Of a stretch of 44,564 nucleotides of DNA, positions 9,079-17,785 are shown in pieces; the first letter of the stretch is position 1, and each line of letters opens with the position of its first letter. The stretch is from Streptomyces viridochromogenes (lineage in GTDB: Bacteria; Actinomycetota; Actinomycetes; Streptomycetales; Streptomycetaceae), in NCBI RefSeq assembly GCF_001270495.1, contig NZ_LGUR01000242.1:1-44564 (forward strand), in the 5' to 3' direction. The position numbers were made by a program, and so were the translations under genes. Below the pieces are notes generated by a model. That model saw nothing but the letters and a program-made list of their open reading frames with translations, searched no databases and had not been told where the DNA came from.

Positions 9079-9264
9079 ATGAAGGCCCTGCTCTCCTCCC
9101 GCCCCGTCCTGTGGTTCCTGCTCCTCTTCAACGCCGTAGTCGCCGTGGCCGCCCCGTTCGTCGTGGACGGTGCCCAGTCCGTCGCGACCGGCGTCGGCAT
9201 GGGCGTAGTCTCCCTCGGGGCCGGTTCCGCCCTGCTGCACCGCCGGAGTGCGAACGTGGTGTAG
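9079..9264 (+). CDS. Small two-helix membrane protein, 61 aa
   Basis: ATG at 9079 follows GAAGGAAAC at 9066-9074, a good ribosome site. The product has two hydrophobic stretches, PVLWFLLLFNAVVAVAAPFVV and ATGVGMGVVSLGAGSALL, and a short basic tail (HRRSANVV). It resembles the very small hypothetical membrane proteins found throughout Streptomyces. It is divergent from the TauE/SafE remnant; whether they were once functionally linked cannot be judged. The ribosome site and codon pattern support expression. The function is unknown. Confidence 0.65.
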   Translation: MKALLSSRPVLWFLLLFNAVVAVAAPFVVDGAQSVATGVGMGVVSLGAGSALLHRRSANVV

Positions 9265-9426
9265 TCGGCGGCTCACCCCGCGTGAATTGGGCAGGCGCTG
9301 TCCCGGCCCTGTATCTGCCTTGTACGGGCCCTAACCGGTGCCACGCGAATCTGGAGTCACCTCCACCGCAGAGAACACAGAAAGCGGAGGGAGACCCACC
9401 AGACCGCACAGCACTGGGAGTTCGCG

Positions 9427-9927
9427 ATGACCCGTCGATCCATAAGCAAGCGCGTAGCCGTCGTCACCGCAGCCGCCCTCGTCGCCGTCGGCACCTTTGC
9501 CGCAGGTGGTGCCGTCGCCGGACCGGAGGAGGCGGCGAAGCCCACCAAGAAGCAGGTGGCCACCCTGTTCGACGAGTGGAACGCGGCGCTGAAGACCCAG
9601 GACCCGGAGAAGGTCGCCGACCTCTACTGGGACGACGCGGTCCTGCTGCCCACCCTTTCCGACCAGGTCCGTGACGACCGCGAGAGCCGCATCGACTACT
9701 TCGAGCACTTCCTGGCGAACAAGCCGGTCGGCAAGAAGATCGAGACGCACATCAACGTCCTCGACTCGGACTCGGTGCTGGACGCGGGTCTCTACCAGTT
9801 CGCGCTCACCGACCACGACACGGGCAAGAAGAGCATCGCCAAGGCCCGCTACACCTACGAGTGGGAGAAGCGGGACGGCGAGTGGAAGATCGTCAACCAC
9901 CACTCCTCGTTGATGCCCGAAGGCTGA
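9427..9927 (+). CDS. Secreted NTF2-like / SgcJ-EcaC family protein
   Basis: 166 residues. The N-terminus is a signal peptide (RRSISKRVAVVTAAALVAVG, then small residues up to about residue 35). The mature part is an NTF2-like cone fold close to the CaMKII-association-domain/SgcJ family. It shows LFDEWNAALKTQDPEKVADLYWDDAVLLPT, RIDYFEHFLANKP and the terminal strand WEKRDGEWKIVNHHSS. The EcaC/SgcJ 'oxidoreductase' label is historical; no catalytic residues can be inferred here. The last 35 bases overlap tail-to-tail with the histidine kinase gene on the other strand, an unusually tight convergence. Secretion is inferred from the signal peptide. Confidence 0.85.
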   Translation: MTRRSISKRVAVVTAAALVAVGTFAAGGAVAGPEEAAKPTKKQVATLFDEWNAALKTQDPEKVADLYWDDAVLLPTLSDQVRDDRESRIDYFEHFLANKPVGKKIETHINVLDSDSVLDAGLYQFALTDHDTGKKSIAKARYTYEWEKRDGEWKIVNHHSSLMPEG

Positions 9928-11278
9928 TCCGCACGGACAGCCCGCCCCCGGGAGCGTCGCCCAGGGCCACCGTGCCGCCGTCGTCGGTCACCAGCTGCTT
10001 GACGACGGCGAGGCCGAGGCCGGATCCGGCCTTCCCGGTCAGGCCCTGGCCGCGCCAGAAGCGGTCGAAGGCGCGGGACTTCTCCGCGTCCGACATGCCG
10101 GGGCCCTCGTCGTCCACCGACAGGATCACCTCGTCGCCCCTCGGCTCCACCCGCACGGTGATCGTGCCGCCGTCCGGTGACACCTCCAGGGCGTTCGAGA
10201 GCACGTTGTCCAGCACCTGGTCCAGATGACCGGGGCTGGTCAGCACAAGCAGCCGGCCGTCGGCACTCCCCCTGAGCGTGATGGTGACTCCACGCTCGTC
10301 GGCGGCCGGCCTCCACACCGCCAGCCTCTCCTGCACGATGTCCCAGAGGGGCAGGGGTTCCGTCGCGCTGACCTTCGCCTCCGCCCGGGCCAGGACCAGC
10401 ATGCCGTTCACCAGGCGGCTCATCCGGACGACTTCCGCAGTCGCCTGCGCGACATCCTCCTTGACGAAGTCGTCGTCCACACCGTCCGCGATGTTGTCCA
10501 GCGACAGCCGCAACGCGGTGAGAGGAGTACGGAGTTGATGCGAGGCGTCGGCCACGAAGATGCGCTGCGCGGCGATCAGGGTGTCCAGGCGCTCGCCCGC
10601 TTGGTTGAGTGTGCGGGCGAGGGTCTGTGTCTCCTTCGGGCCCGTCACGGGAGAGCGGGCCGTCAGGTCGCCGTCGCTGAACTTGCTCGCCGTGTCGTTG
10701 AGCTGGCGCAGCGGGCGGGTGAGCCGACGGGCCACACCCGCGCCGACCACGGCGGCCGCGACGAGGACGGCCACCGCGAGGCCCGCGCGGAAGCCCCAGA
10801 TCGTCCACAGCCGGTCGGTCAGATCGCTGGTCTTGTACACGATGCGTACGGCGCCGACGACCGGGCCCCTGTTGCGGCCGTCGAGGTCCCTTGTGCTCTC
10901 GCGGGCGGCCACCGTGATCTTCAGCTCCGGCCCCCAGATGAAGGACGAGCCCCAGTCGGTCGTGGCCTCGCCCGTCTCCAGAGCCTTGGTCAGGGCCGCG
11001 TCCTGCTGCGGGCTCGGCAGGCGTGTTGCGCAGCGCTCGGTCACCTCGACCTTGCCGGGTGTCTGGCCGGCGTAGGCATCGGCCATCTCGTCCAGCGCCG
11101 CGCAGGACGGGGTGTTCCCGTTGCCGAGCAGCAGGGCCATGGTGTCGGCCTCACGCCGGACGGAAGCCGCGGTGTCGTCCCGCAGCTGGTCCGTGAGAGA
11201 GAAGGCCACGGGCACGGTGAACACGGCGACGGCGCCGGCGACGAGCACGACATAACTACGGATGAGCTGGCGGATCAT
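9893..11278 (-). CDS. Two-component sensor histidine kinase
   Basis: 461 residues. An N-terminal membrane helix (VVLVAGAVAVFTVPVAFSL) is followed by an extracytoplasmic sensor loop of about 120 residues containing three cysteines. A second helix (AGLAVAVLVAAAVVGAGVA) leads to a HAMP segment (RRLTRPLRQLNDTASKFSDG). The dimerisation box has the phosphoacceptor His in DASHQLRTPLTALRL near residue 246. The GHKL ATPase has the N-box DQVLDNVLSNALE, DDEGPGM and GSGLGLAVVKQL. It autophosphorylates and passes phosphate to the regulator encoded immediately upstream, which it overlaps by 4 bases. The signal is unknown; layout resembles envelope-stress sensors such as CseC, but that is only an analogy. 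Confidence 0.93.
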   Translation of the reverse strand: MIRQLIRSYVVLVAGAVAVFTVPVAFSLTDQLRDDTAASVRREADTMALLLGNGNTPSCAALDEMADAYAGQTPGKVEVTERCATRLPSPQQDAALTKALETGEATTDWGSSFIWGPELKITVAARESTRDLDGRNRGPVVGAVRIVYKTSDLTDRLWTIWGFRAGLAVAVLVAAAVVGAGVARRLTRPLRQLNDTASKFSDGDLTARSPVTGPKETQTLARTLNQAGERLDTLIAAQRIFVADASHQLRTPLTALRLSLDNIADGVDDDFVKEDVAQATAEVVRMSRLVNGMLVLARAEAKVSATEPLPLWDIVQERLAVWRPAADERGVTITLRGSADGRLLVLTSPGHLDQVLDNVLSNALEVSPDGGTITVRVEPRGDEVILSVDDEGPGMSDAEKSRAFDRFWRGQGLTGKAGSGLGLAVVKQLVTDDGGTVALGDAPGGGLSVRISLRASTRSGG

Positions 11279-11991
11279 GACGTGCCACCACCGCCGTTGT
11301 CCTGGTCACCCTTGACGATCTCCAGCCGAAACCCGACCCCCCGCACCGCCTCGATCGTGATCACCCCGGCGAGCTTGCGCCGCAGCGCCGCCACATGCAC
11401 GTCCAGCGTCTTCGTCGGCCCGAACCAGTTGGCGTCCCAGACCGCCTCCATGATCTGCTCGCGCGACATAAGCGCCCCGGGCTCCTCGGTGAGGAAGGCC
11501 AGCAGGTCGTACTCCTTGGGCGCGAGGGCCACCTCCTCGCCGTCCAGGCGGACGCGGGCCGCCTTGCGGTCGATGGTGAGGCGGTCGCCGTAACGGTCCG
11601 GGCCGGCCTCGGCGGCGGCCGTACGGGGCTGCATCCGGCGCATCACCGCTCGTATCCGCGCGATGACCTCGCGGACCCCGAACGGCTTGGACACGTAGTC
11701 GTCCGCGCCGAGCTCCAGCCCGACCACCCGGTCCGTCTCGTCGCTGCGCGCGCTGATCACGATGATCGGCACCTCGCTGCGCTCGCGCAGCACCTTGCAG
11801 ACGTCGAGACCGTCGGTGTCGGGCAGGCCCAGATCGAGGAGTACGACGTCGTAGGGCTCGGCATGGCTCAGCGCCGCGGCACCCGTGGTGACCCAGGCCA
11901 CCTCGAAGCCGTAGCGCAGGAGTCCTCGCCGGAGCGACTCGGCGACCGGTTCGTCGTCTTCCACCAGAAGTACGCGCACAGGGCGAACCAT
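11275..11991 (-). CDS. OmpR/PhoB-family response regulator
   Basis: 238 residues. The receiver domain has the acidic pair in LLVEDDEP, the phosphoacceptor D53 (VVLLDLGLPDTDG), the signalling Ser/Ala in VISARSD and the Lys in ADDYVSKPF. The C-terminal winged helix-turn-helix has KEYDLLAFL, MSREQIMEAVW and TLDVHVAALRRKL, the OmpR/PhoB pattern. It heads a two-gene operon with the histidine kinase (4-base overlap). The ATG at 11991 has no recognisable ribosome site, but TAAAGT lies nine bases upstream, so a leaderless transcript is plausible. The targets are unknown. Confidence 0.94.
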   Translation of the reverse strand: MVRPVRVLLVEDDEPVAESLRRGLLRYGFEVAWVTTGAAALSHAEPYDVVLLDLGLPDTDGLDVCKVLRERSEVPIIVISARSDETDRVVGLELGADDYVSKPFGVREVIARIRAVMRRMQPRTAAAEAGPDRYGDRLTIDRKAARVRLDGEEVALAPKEYDLLAFLTEEPGALMSREQIMEAVWDANWFGPTKTLDVHVAALRRKLAGVITIEAVRGVGFRLEIVKGDQDNGGGGTS

Positions 11992-12000
11992 AGTGGTTGA

Positions 12001-12006
12001 ACTTTA
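12001..12006 (-). promoter_or_regulatory. Possible -10 element for a leaderless response-regulator mRNA
   Basis: On the minus strand TAAAGT (complement of 12001-12006) lies nine bases before the ATG at 11991, with no ribosome site between. This fits leaderless transcription starting at or near the start codon, which is common in Streptomyces. No good -35 at 16-18 bases was found; TTCACA is about 20 bases upstream. Speculative. Confidence 0.3.
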
Positions 12007-12082
12007 AAGACGACCGGACGCCGAGTCTGTGAACAGGCGATAAGCGGGTAAATCGGCTACTGGCCGACCGCTGTCCGGGTCG

Positions 12083-13270
12083 CTACCACATGATCGGCAG
12101 CCGCTCCGGGATCCGCTTCATGAACCCGGTCCGCCACACCAGTTGCTCGATCGGCACCGCGAGCCGCAGTCCGGGCATCCGCTCCAGCAGGGTCTCCAGG
12201 GCGATCTCGGCGTGCTTGCGGCCGAGGGCGGTGGCGGGGCAGTAGTGGCGGCCGCCGCCGAAGGAGAGGTGGGCCGTGGCGTTCTCGCGGGCGAGGTCGA
12301 CCGTCTGCGGGTCGGGGAAGGCGGCCGGGTCGAAGTTCGCGCCCTCGACCAGGACCAGGACCAGCTCGCCCGCCTTCACCTCCACCTCCCCCAGCCGTAC
12401 GTCCTCGGTCGCCAGCCTCGGCAGACCGTCGCCGATGGACAGGTTGATGCGCAGGAGCTCGTCCACGGCGGCCGGGACCAGGGTGCGGTCGGCGAGGAGA
12501 CGGGCGTGCAGCTCGGGGTGCTGGACGAGCGACACCAGCGCCATGGTCAGGAAGCCCGCGGTGGAGATGACGCCCGCGCCGAACATCGTCACCCCGACCG
12601 TCGCGAGCATCTCGTCGGTGAGATGGCCGTAGTCGGGGTCCGCGCGCAGGGCGGCGAGCTCGGCCATCAGACCCGTCGTCGCCGGGTCGTCCAGCCGCTT
12701 GGTCATGTACGCGATGTCCCGGTCCCAGTTCAGCCGGGCGCCCGTGACCGGGCAGGCCGAGTTCATGAATGCGATGTCCAGGCTCCGCATCAGCCGCGGC
12801 GCGTCCTGCGGCGGGATGCCGAGGATCCGGCAGTGCATGCCCGCCGAGTACGGGTCGGCGAAACCGCCGCGCAGGTCCGCGGGGGCGCCCTCGCGGATCA
12901 GCCCCTCGACGAGCTCGGCGGCGTACGACCGCATCCACTCCGCCAGTCCGGGGCTCTTCGGGTTCAGCGCCTTCAGTACGGCCTTGCGCAGCCCGGCGCC
13001 GGTGATGTTCCCCATGTTGTTGACGACCTCGGGCGGGATCGTCAGCGCGTACTGGCGGGGGACACCCGGGGCCGAGGTGTCCTTCAGGCTGAACCGCGGG
13101 TCTTCGAGGACCTGCTTGCAGAGGTCGTACGACGACACGAGCCAGGCCTCGTCGCCGGCGATGGTGCGGACCCGGCGTACCGGGGTCGTGGAGCGCAACT
13201 CCTCCACCTCTGAGGGGAGTTGGTCGCCGCGCCAGGAGAACGGGAAGTCGATGAGGGTTTCAGTGGACAT
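12083..13270 (-). CDS. CYP121-like cytochrome P450 (cyclodipeptide-modifying)
   Basis: 395 residues. The heme-ligand loop is [15 protein letters not shown] with the cysteine at 344. From memory the sequence is strikingly close to M. tuberculosis CYP121 (396 residues): it shares [52 protein letters not shown] and IPERLP. CYP121 couples the two tyrosine rings of cyclo(Tyr-Tyr) to give mycocyclosin. At the C-terminal active-site stretch this protein has GFMKR where I recall RFQRR, so the position of Arg386 is Lys385 and of Gln385 is Met384. It overlaps the upstream cyclodipeptide synthase gene by 11 bases with AGAGGGAG before its ATG. An aryl-coupling role on a diketopiperazine is a strong inference; the exact substrate is open. 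Confidence 0.92.
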   Translation of the reverse strand: MSTETLIDFPFSWRGDQLPSEVEELRSTTPVRRVRTIAGDEAWLVSSYDLCKQVLEDPRFSLKDTSAPGVPRQYALTIPPEVVNNMGNITGAGLRKAVLKALNPKSPGLAEWMRSYAAELVEGLIREGAPADLRGGFADPYSAGMHCRILGIPPQDAPRLMRSLDIAFMNSACPVTGARLNWDRDIAYMTKRLDDPATTGLMAELAALRADPDYGHLTDEMLATVGVTMFGAGVISTAGFLTMALVSLVQHPELHARLLADRTLVPAAVDELLRINLSIGDGLPRLATEDVRLGEVEVKAGELVLVLVEGANFDPAAFPDPQTVDLARENATAHLSFGGGRHYCPATALGRKHAEIALETLLERMPGLRLAVPIEQLVWRTGFMKRIPERLPIMW

Positions 13271-14006
13271 CGGTGGCTCCCTCTGCGGGCGTCACGATGG
13301 CGTGCCCCTGGTTGCGGGAGGCGCGCAGTCCCGCGCCCCGGGAGTAGAGCAGCTCGGCCATCGGCAGGAGCTGGTGGTAGCAGTTGAGGGAGGAGGGGAC
13401 GCCCAGGATGGCGGGGGTGTCCAGGAAGAGGGGCGCCTCCGCGCAGACGTAGGCGAGGCAGACCTCGCGCTGTGCGTCGCTCGCGCGCCCCGCCTTCTCG
13501 GCCAGGAAGGAGTCGACGAGCTTCTCGCAGGTCGTGCGGAACTCGTCGTCGGTGGCGAGGCGGGCCTGGAGACGGTCGTGGATCTCGCGGTACGCCGGGT
13601 TGCCGCGGAAGTCGGACATGGCGTGGGCGTAGAGGCGGGTGCCGGCGGGGTCGACGGCCTGGACCGCGCCCGTGACCTTGGCGCGCACCCCGCGCAGGTT
13701 CTTCACCGCTTTGCGGCGCGCGTCGTCGGGTGGATAGCCGGACGCCGCGTACATCTCGGCCACGTACAGGTCCGTGTAGACGAAGTCCACCCGCTCGAAG
13801 CGGGCGAGGCCCCAGCGGGCCAGGTCGTGGACACGGCGGGCGGAGAAGTAGCTGTTGCCGGGGGAGACGCCGATGACGGCGTGGTCGCCCGCGGTGCGGA
13901 TGACCTCGCAGTGGGGCGTGAAGGGCCGGATCTCGAAAAGGCCGGCCGGGGAATCCGTATCGGCTTGCGTGACGTGCTGGATCTCTGAAGCGGTCACAGT
14001 CGTCAA
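13260..14006 (-). CDS. tRNA-dependent cyclodipeptide synthase (NYH subfamily, Rv2275-like)
   Basis: 248 residues. Cyclodipeptide synthases take two aminoacyl-tRNAs and form a 2,5-diketopiperazine. The nucleophile is S48 in [11 protein letters not shown], with N51. Y186 and E190 lie in [11 protein letters not shown], and Y210-H211 in VPSSLNCYH, which marks the NYH subfamily. These correspond to S37, N40, Y178, E182, Y202 and H203 of AlbC with a constant offset after the first motif. The protein is closer to M. tuberculosis Rv2275, the cyclo(Tyr-Tyr) synthase, sharing [36 protein letters not shown] and [15 protein letters not shown]. The TTG start at 14006 is chosen for the AAGGAA nine bases upstream; GTG at 13997 is an alternative. 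The P450 follows with an 11-base overlap. The likely product is cyclo(Tyr-Tyr) or close to it. Confidence 0.95.
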   Translation of the reverse strand: MTTVTASEIQHVTQADTDSPAGLFEIRPFTPHCEVIRTAGDHAVIGVSPGNSYFSARRVHDLARWGLARFERVDFVYTDLYVAEMYAASGYPPDDARRKAVKNLRGVRAKVTGAVQAVDPAGTRLYAHAMSDFRGNPAYREIHDRLQARLATDDEFRTTCEKLVDSFLAEKAGRASDAQREVCLAYVCAEAPLFLDTPAILGVPSSLNCYHQLLPMAELLYSRGAGLRASRNQGHAIVTPAEGATDVH

Positions 14007-14021
14007 AGGAAGAGATTCCTT
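14004..14021 (-). promoter_or_regulatory. Ribosome site inside a perfect inverted repeat before the cyclodipeptide synthase TTG start
   Basis: Reading the minus strand, AAGGAA (14021-14016) is followed by the spacer TCTC and then TTCCTT (14011-14006), whose final T begins the TTG start. The presumed Shine-Dalgarno can therefore pair fully with the six bases next to the start codon. This would lower initiation unless opened. The palindrome is seen directly; the regulatory effect is inferred. Confidence 0.45.
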
Positions 14022-14319
14022 CGCGTCGCTAGTCCCGATGGAGCCTTGTGCCCCTGGTGTGGCGACGACGACGCGAAGTTAGCGCCCGACTACGGAGAGC
14101 GTCAATGGCCGATTTCGCGCGCCGGGGCCGCACGGCGCGCGCCCGGGGTGCGCATGCCCGCCCCACCCCGAGTGACCTGCACCACTAAACCGATTGCCCC
14201 ACCCCCGACCGGGCAGACACGACTCCGAGCGCCCGAATCTCACCATCTGGGAACCCCAAGGTCGAATTCGGACGCTCGATAGACTGAGCCGACACACACG
14301 GACTGAGCGAGGAGCGCAC
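14007..14319. other. Divergent intergenic region between the cyclodipeptide synthase gene and ask
   Basis: These 313 bases hold the promoters of two divergent operons. No supported ORF is seen. The part near ask contains a 12-bp imperfect inverted repeat (14227-14277) followed at once by a TAGACT -10-like hexamer (14280-14285). The middle part is GC-rich and contains GCGCGCG-type runs without a clear structure. Confidence 0.5.
14227..14277 (+). promoter_or_regulatory. Inverted repeat overlapping the presumed ask promoter
   Basis: GAGCGCCCGAAT (14227-14238) and ATTCGGACGCTC (14266-14277) are inverted with 11 of 12 matches and a 27-base centre. The right arm ends three bases before TAGACT (14280-14285), a candidate -10, so the arm would overlap the -35 to -10 interval. 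This fits an operator, or a long-loop hairpin if transcribed. No regulator is identified. Confidence 0.4.
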
Positions 14320-15612
14320 GTGGGCCTTGTCGTGCAGAAGTACGGAGGCTCCTCCGTAGCCGATGCCGAGGGCATCAAGCGCGTCGCCAAGCGGATCGTG
14401 GAAGCCAAGAAGAACGGCCACCAGGTGGTCGCCGTGGTTTCCGCGATGGGCGACACGACGGACGAGCTGATCGATCTTGCCGAGCAGGTATCCCCGATGC
14501 CTGCCGGGCGCGAGCTCGACATGCTGCTGACCGCGGGAGAGCGGATCTCCATGGCCCTGCTGGCCATGGCGATCAAAAACCTGGGCCACTCGGCCCAGTC
14601 GTTCACCGGCAGCCAGGCAGGTGTCATCACCGACTCGGTCCACAACAAAGCCCGGATCATCGATGTCACGCCCGGCCGGATCCGCACCTCGGTGGACGAG
14701 GGCAACATCGCCATCGTCGCCGGGTTCCAGGGCGTCAGCCAGGACTCGAAGGACATCACCACGCTGGGACGTGGCGGGTCCGACACCACCGCCGTCGCGC
14801 TGGCCGCCGCCCTCGACGCCGAGGTCTGCGAGATCTACACCGACGTCGACGGCGTGTTCACCGCCGACCCGCGGGTGGTCAAGAAGGCGAAGAAGATCGA
14901 CTGGATCGCCTTCGAGGACATGCTGGAGCTGGCCGCGTCCGGCTCGAAGGTGCTGCTCCACCGCTGTGTGGAGTACGCCCGTCGCTACAACATCCCGATC
15001 CACGTCCGGTCCAGCTTCAGCGGACTTCAGGGCACGTGGGTCAGCAGCGAGCCACTCGTTCGAAAGACGCAGCAGCAAGGGGACAAGCAGGTGGAGCAGG
15101 CCATCATCTCCGGTGTCGCGCACGACACCTCCGAGGCCAAGGTCACGGTCGTCGGCGTTCCGGACAAGCCGGGCGAGGCCGCGGCGATCTTCCGGGCGAT
15201 CTCCGACGCCGAGATCAACATCGACATGATCGTGCAGAACGTGTCCGCCGCCTCCACCGGCCTGACGGACATCTCCTTCACGCTGCCGAAGTCCGAGGGC
15301 CGCAAGGCCATCGACGCCCTGGAGAAGAACAAGGCCGGCATCGGCTTCGACTCGCTGCGCTATGACGACCAGATCGGCAAGATCTCCCTGGTCGGCGCCG
15401 GCATGAAGACCAACCCGGGTGTCACGGCCGACTTCTTCAAGGCGCTGTCCGACGCCGGCGTGAACATCGAGCTGATCTCGACCTCCGAGATCCGTATCTC
15501 GGTCGTCACCCGCGCCGACGACGTCAACGAGGCCGTCCGCGCCGTGCACTCCGCCTTCGGACTCGACTCCGACAGCGACGAGGCCGTGGTCTACGGAGGC
15601 ACCGGGCGATGA
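14320..15612 (+). CDS. ask: Aspartate kinase (alpha subunit)
   Basis: 430 residues from GTG at 14320, chosen because CGAGGAG lies just upstream and [15 protein letters not shown] is the family N-terminus; an earlier in-frame start exists but has no support. It phosphorylates L-aspartate to 4-phospho-L-aspartate, the entry to lysine, diaminopimelate, threonine and methionine. The kinase domain carries KYGGSS, the nucleotide-binding [16 protein letters not shown] and [12 protein letters not shown]. The C-terminal third has two ACT domains ([18 protein letters not shown] and [20 protein letters not shown]), the site of feedback by lysine plus threonine in actinobacterial enzymes. The asd start overlaps its stop by 4 bases. 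An internal start for a beta subunit lies at 15091. Confidence 0.98.
   Translation: MGLVVQKYGGSSVADAEGIKRVAKRIVEAKKNGHQVVAVVSAMGDTTDELIDLAEQVSPMPAGRELDMLLTAGERISMALLAMAIKNLGHSAQSFTGSQAGVITDSVHNKARIIDVTPGRIRTSVDEGNIAIVAGFQGVSQDSKDITTLGRGGSDTTAVALAAALDAEVCEIYTDVDGVFTADPRVVKKAKKIDWIAFEDMLELAASGSKVLLHRCVEYARRYNIPIHVRSSFSGLQGTWVSSEPLVRKTQQQGDKQVEQAIISGVAHDTSEAKVTVVGVPDKPGEAAAIFRAISDAEINIDMIVQNVSAASTGLTDISFTLPKSEGRKAIDALEKNKAGIGFDSLRYDDQIGKISLVGAGMKTNPGVTADFFKALSDAGVNIELISTSEIRISVVTRADDVNEAVRAVHSAFGLDSDSDEAVVYGGTGR
15091..15612 (+). CDS. ask: Aspartate kinase beta subunit (in-frame internal start)
   Basis: GTG at 15091 is exactly in frame with ask (257 codons downstream) and preceded by AAGGGGA at 15077-15083. 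Translation gives 173 residues starting [20 protein letters not shown], which aligns with the start I remember for the beta subunit of Corynebacterium glutamicum LysC (MEEAVLTGVATD). In that alpha2-beta2 enzyme the beta chain consists only of the ACT domains and carries allosteric regulation. Start, ribosome site and length all fit here; expression is inferred from the family. Confidence 0.7.
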   Translation: MEQAIISGVAHDTSEAKVTVVGVPDKPGEAAAIFRAISDAEINIDMIVQNVSAASTGLTDISFTLPKSEGRKAIDALEKNKAGIGFDSLRYDDQIGKISLVGAGMKTNPGVTADFFKALSDAGVNIELISTSEIRISVVTRADDVNEAVRAVHSAFGLDSDSDEAVVYGGTGR

Positions 15613-16661
15613 CGTCCCGTCCGACGCTCGCGGTCGTGGGGGCGACCGGAGCCGTCGGCTCTGTCATGCTCCAGATCCTGTCCCAGCGCGCGGACATCTG
15701 GGGTGAGATCCGTCTGATCGCCTCGCCGCGCTCGGCCGGCCGCAAGCTGGCCGTGCGCGGGGAGGAGGTCGAGGTGGTGGCGCTCACCGAGGAGGCCTTC
15801 GCCGGGGTCGACGTCGTGATGTTCGACGTACCGGACGAGGTGGCCGCCCGATGGGCGCCCATCGCCGCCGCCAAGGGCGCGGTGGTGGTGGACAACTCGG
15901 GCGCCTTCCGGATGGATCCGGAGGTGCCCCTCGTCGTCCCCGAGGTCAATCCGCACACGGTCCGGATGCGGCCGCGTGGGATCGTCGCCAACCCCAACTG
16001 CACCACCCTGTCGATGATCGTGGCGCTGGGCGCGCTGCACGCCGAGTTCGGGCTGCGCTCCCTGGTGGTGTCCTCGTACCAGGCGGTGAGCGGGGCCGGG
16101 CGGGCCGGCGTGGAGACCCTGCGCCGCCAGCTGTCCATGGTCGCCGGCACGGCGCTGGGGACCAGCCCCGGTGACGTACGGCGGGCCGTCGGCGACGACA
16201 CCGGTCCGTTCCCGGAGCCGGTCGCGCTGAACGTCGTGCCGTGGGCCGGGTCGCTGCGCGAGGACGGCTGGTCGTCCGAGGAGATGAAGGTGCGGGACGA
16301 GTCCCGCAAGATCCTCGGCCTGCCGCAGCTGCCGGTCGCGGTGACCTGCGTCCGGGTACCGGTGCTGACCGGGCACTCGCTGACCCTGCACGCCCGCTTC
16401 GAGGGCGAGGTCACGGTCGCCAAGGCGCGCGAGATCCTGGCCACCGCCCCGGGGGTCGTGCTCTACGACGACCCGGACGCCGGCGAGTTCCCGACGCCGT
16501 CCGACGTGGTGGGCACGGACCCCACCTGGGTCGGCCGGGTACGGCGCGCGCTCGACGACCCGACGGCGCTCGAACTCTTCGTCTGCGGAGACAACTTGCG
16601 CAAGGGCGCGGCCCTCAACACCGCACAGATCGCGGAGCTGGTGGCGGCGGAGTTCCGGTGA
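15609..16661 (+). CDS. asd: Aspartate-semialdehyde dehydrogenase
   Basis: 350 residues. The start ATG overlaps the ask stop (ATGA), so translation is coupled. It has the NADP-binding [13 protein letters not shown] at residues 8-20, the active-site Cys in [10 protein letters not shown] near residue 130, and [13 protein letters not shown], typical of this family. It reduces 4-aspartyl phosphate to aspartate 4-semialdehyde, the step following aspartate kinase, in the cytoplasm. The order ask-asd is the standard actinobacterial operon. A strong hairpin 128 bases after the stop (16789-16822) probably ends the transcript. No unusual residues are seen. Confidence 0.97.
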   Translation: MTSRPTLAVVGATGAVGSVMLQILSQRADIWGEIRLIASPRSAGRKLAVRGEEVEVVALTEEAFAGVDVVMFDVPDEVAARWAPIAAAKGAVVVDNSGAFRMDPEVPLVVPEVNPHTVRMRPRGIVANPNCTTLSMIVALGALHAEFGLRSLVVSSYQAVSGAGRAGVETLRRQLSMVAGTALGTSPGDVRRAVGDDTGPFPEPVALNVVPWAGSLREDGWSSEEMKVRDESRKILGLPQLPVAVTCVRVPVLTGHSLTLHARFEGEVTVAKAREILATAPGVVLYDDPDAGEFPTPSDVVGTDPTWVGRVRRALDDPTALELFVCGDNLRKGAALNTAQIAELVAAEFR

Positions 16662-17104
16662 GCTGCCCGGTGGCGCCGGAAATCTCCTGGGCTCCGACGG
16701 ATTCGTTTGTAGGATCTGTGTGAAAAGTGTGAGCCGATCGATGGTCCGGACCACTTGAACCGGACACTGTCGGCAGTTGAAGATTTTCCTCCCCGCTCTG
16801 CAACCGCTTGCAGGGCGGGGAGCGTCTTTGCGGTCGCCTTCAGGGGGCGCGGAGACGCGTTTTTTCTGGCGTGGGGACGCCGAATGGGCTGGGCGTGGGG
16901 ACGTCCACCCATATGGGACATAAGGGAAGAGCGGGTAGGCATGTGGGCGTTTGACGCACGGTCGGCTGTGCTGCCTGGCGCGAGACGGTCTGTCGCGGGG
17001 GTGAGAAGGTCGGCTGTGGCTTTTGGAGGGGCGACTGCGGCGACTGTCGCAAAAGTGACGTCCGGCACGTACAACCCTCGCGGGGGGAAGCGTGTCCAAC
17101 AGAC
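16662..17104. other. Intergenic region between asd and the sigma-factor gene
   Basis: 443 bases without a convincing gene: the open frames on both strands lack ribosome sites and codon bias. It contains the palindrome GGTCCGGACC (16743-16752), the terminator at 16789-16822, and then a T- and G-rich stretch up to the sigma gene. The latter presumably holds the sigma-factor promoter, but I cannot assign -35/-10 elements with confidence. Confidence 0.5.
16789..16822 (+). terminator. Strong hairpin terminator after ask-asd
   Basis: CTCCCCGCTCTGCAA (16789-16803) and TTGCAGGGCGGGGAG (16808-16822) pair over 15 bp with a single G-U pair and a four-base loop. The hairpin is preceded by TTTT and followed by CGTCTTTG rather than a clean U-run, as is usual in Streptomyces. 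It lies 128 bases beyond the asd stop. Confidence 0.75.
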
Positions 17105-17785
17105 GTGGCAGAGGTACTCGACTTCACTGCGGCGACCCGCGGCACGGCCCTACGGCCGCCCCGCCGGCGTGGCCGATCCCGCATGCCCGGTGCGCCCGGC
17201 GGCATGCCGGTGATCGCGCCCATGCCCGCAGCGCGGCCCGCCCGCATACCCAGTCAGCGCGACGGAGCCGAGGCCGAGAACGCCGCGGCAGCCGGTACGA
17301 CCGTCGACCATCTCACCGAGACCTACCGGGCCCACTACCGCTCGCTGCTGGGTCTCGCGGCCCTCCTCCTCGACGACACCGCCTCCTGCGAGGACGTCGT
17401 CCAGGAGGCGTTCATCCGCGTCCACTCCGCGCGCAAGCGCGTCCGTGACCCGGAGAAGACGCTGGCGTACCTGCGTCAGACGGTCGTCAACCTCTCCCGC
17501 TCCGCCCTGCGCCGCCGGATACTCGGTCTGAAGCTTCTGTCGAAGCCGATGCCCGACATGGCGAGCGCGGAGGAGGGGGCGTACGACCAGCTGGAGCGGG
17601 ACTCCCTGATCAAGGCGATGAAGGGCCTGCAACGCCGGCAGCGCGAGGTGCTGGTCCTGCGGTACTTCGCGGACATGACCGAGGCGCAGGTCGCCGAGAC
17701 GCTCGGCATCTCGCTGGGCTCGGTGAAGGCGTACGGCTCGCGCGGCATCGCGGCGCTGCGGGTCGCCATGGAGGCACCGGCATGA
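17105..17785 (+). CDS. SigE-family (ECF) RNA polymerase sigma factor
   Basis: 226 residues from GTG at 17105. The first 70 residues are a basic, Pro/Ala-rich extension without homology signals. Region 2 begins near residue 75 (LTETYRAHYRSLLGLAALLLDD) and includes the core-binding and -10 recognising stretch DVVQEAFIRVH with LAYLRQTVVNLSRSALRRR. Region 4 is LQRRQREVLVLRYFADMTEAQVAETLGISLGSVKAYGSRG, a helix-turn-helix for the -35. The downstream membrane gene overlaps by 4 bases (ATGA), the usual sigma/anti-sigma arrangement. A start further downstream, nearer the conserved domain, cannot be excluded. Promoter targets are unknown. Confidence 0.93.
   Translation: MAEVLDFTAATRGTALRPPRRRGRSRMPGAPGGMPVIAPMPAARPARIPSQRDGAEAENAAAAGTTVDHLTETYRAHYRSLLGLAALLLDDTASCEDVVQEAFIRVHSARKRVRDPEKTLAYLRQTVVNLSRSALRRRILGLKLLSKPMPDMASAEEGAYDQLERDSLIKAMKGLQRRQREVLVLRYFADMTEAQVAETLGISLGSVKAYGSRGIAALRVAMEAPA

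Noticed and set aside
8065..9276. 403-codon minus-strand frame covering the TauE remnant and the start of the Hsp90-like gene
   Set aside because: Only 90 residues in the middle are protein-like (TauE/SafE). The rest reads out of phase through other sequences, so it is not one gene.
15591..17099. 502-codon minus-strand frame across asd and its downstream region
   Set aside because: Overlaps the well-supported asd gene; low-complexity His/Arg/Gly composition with no start support.
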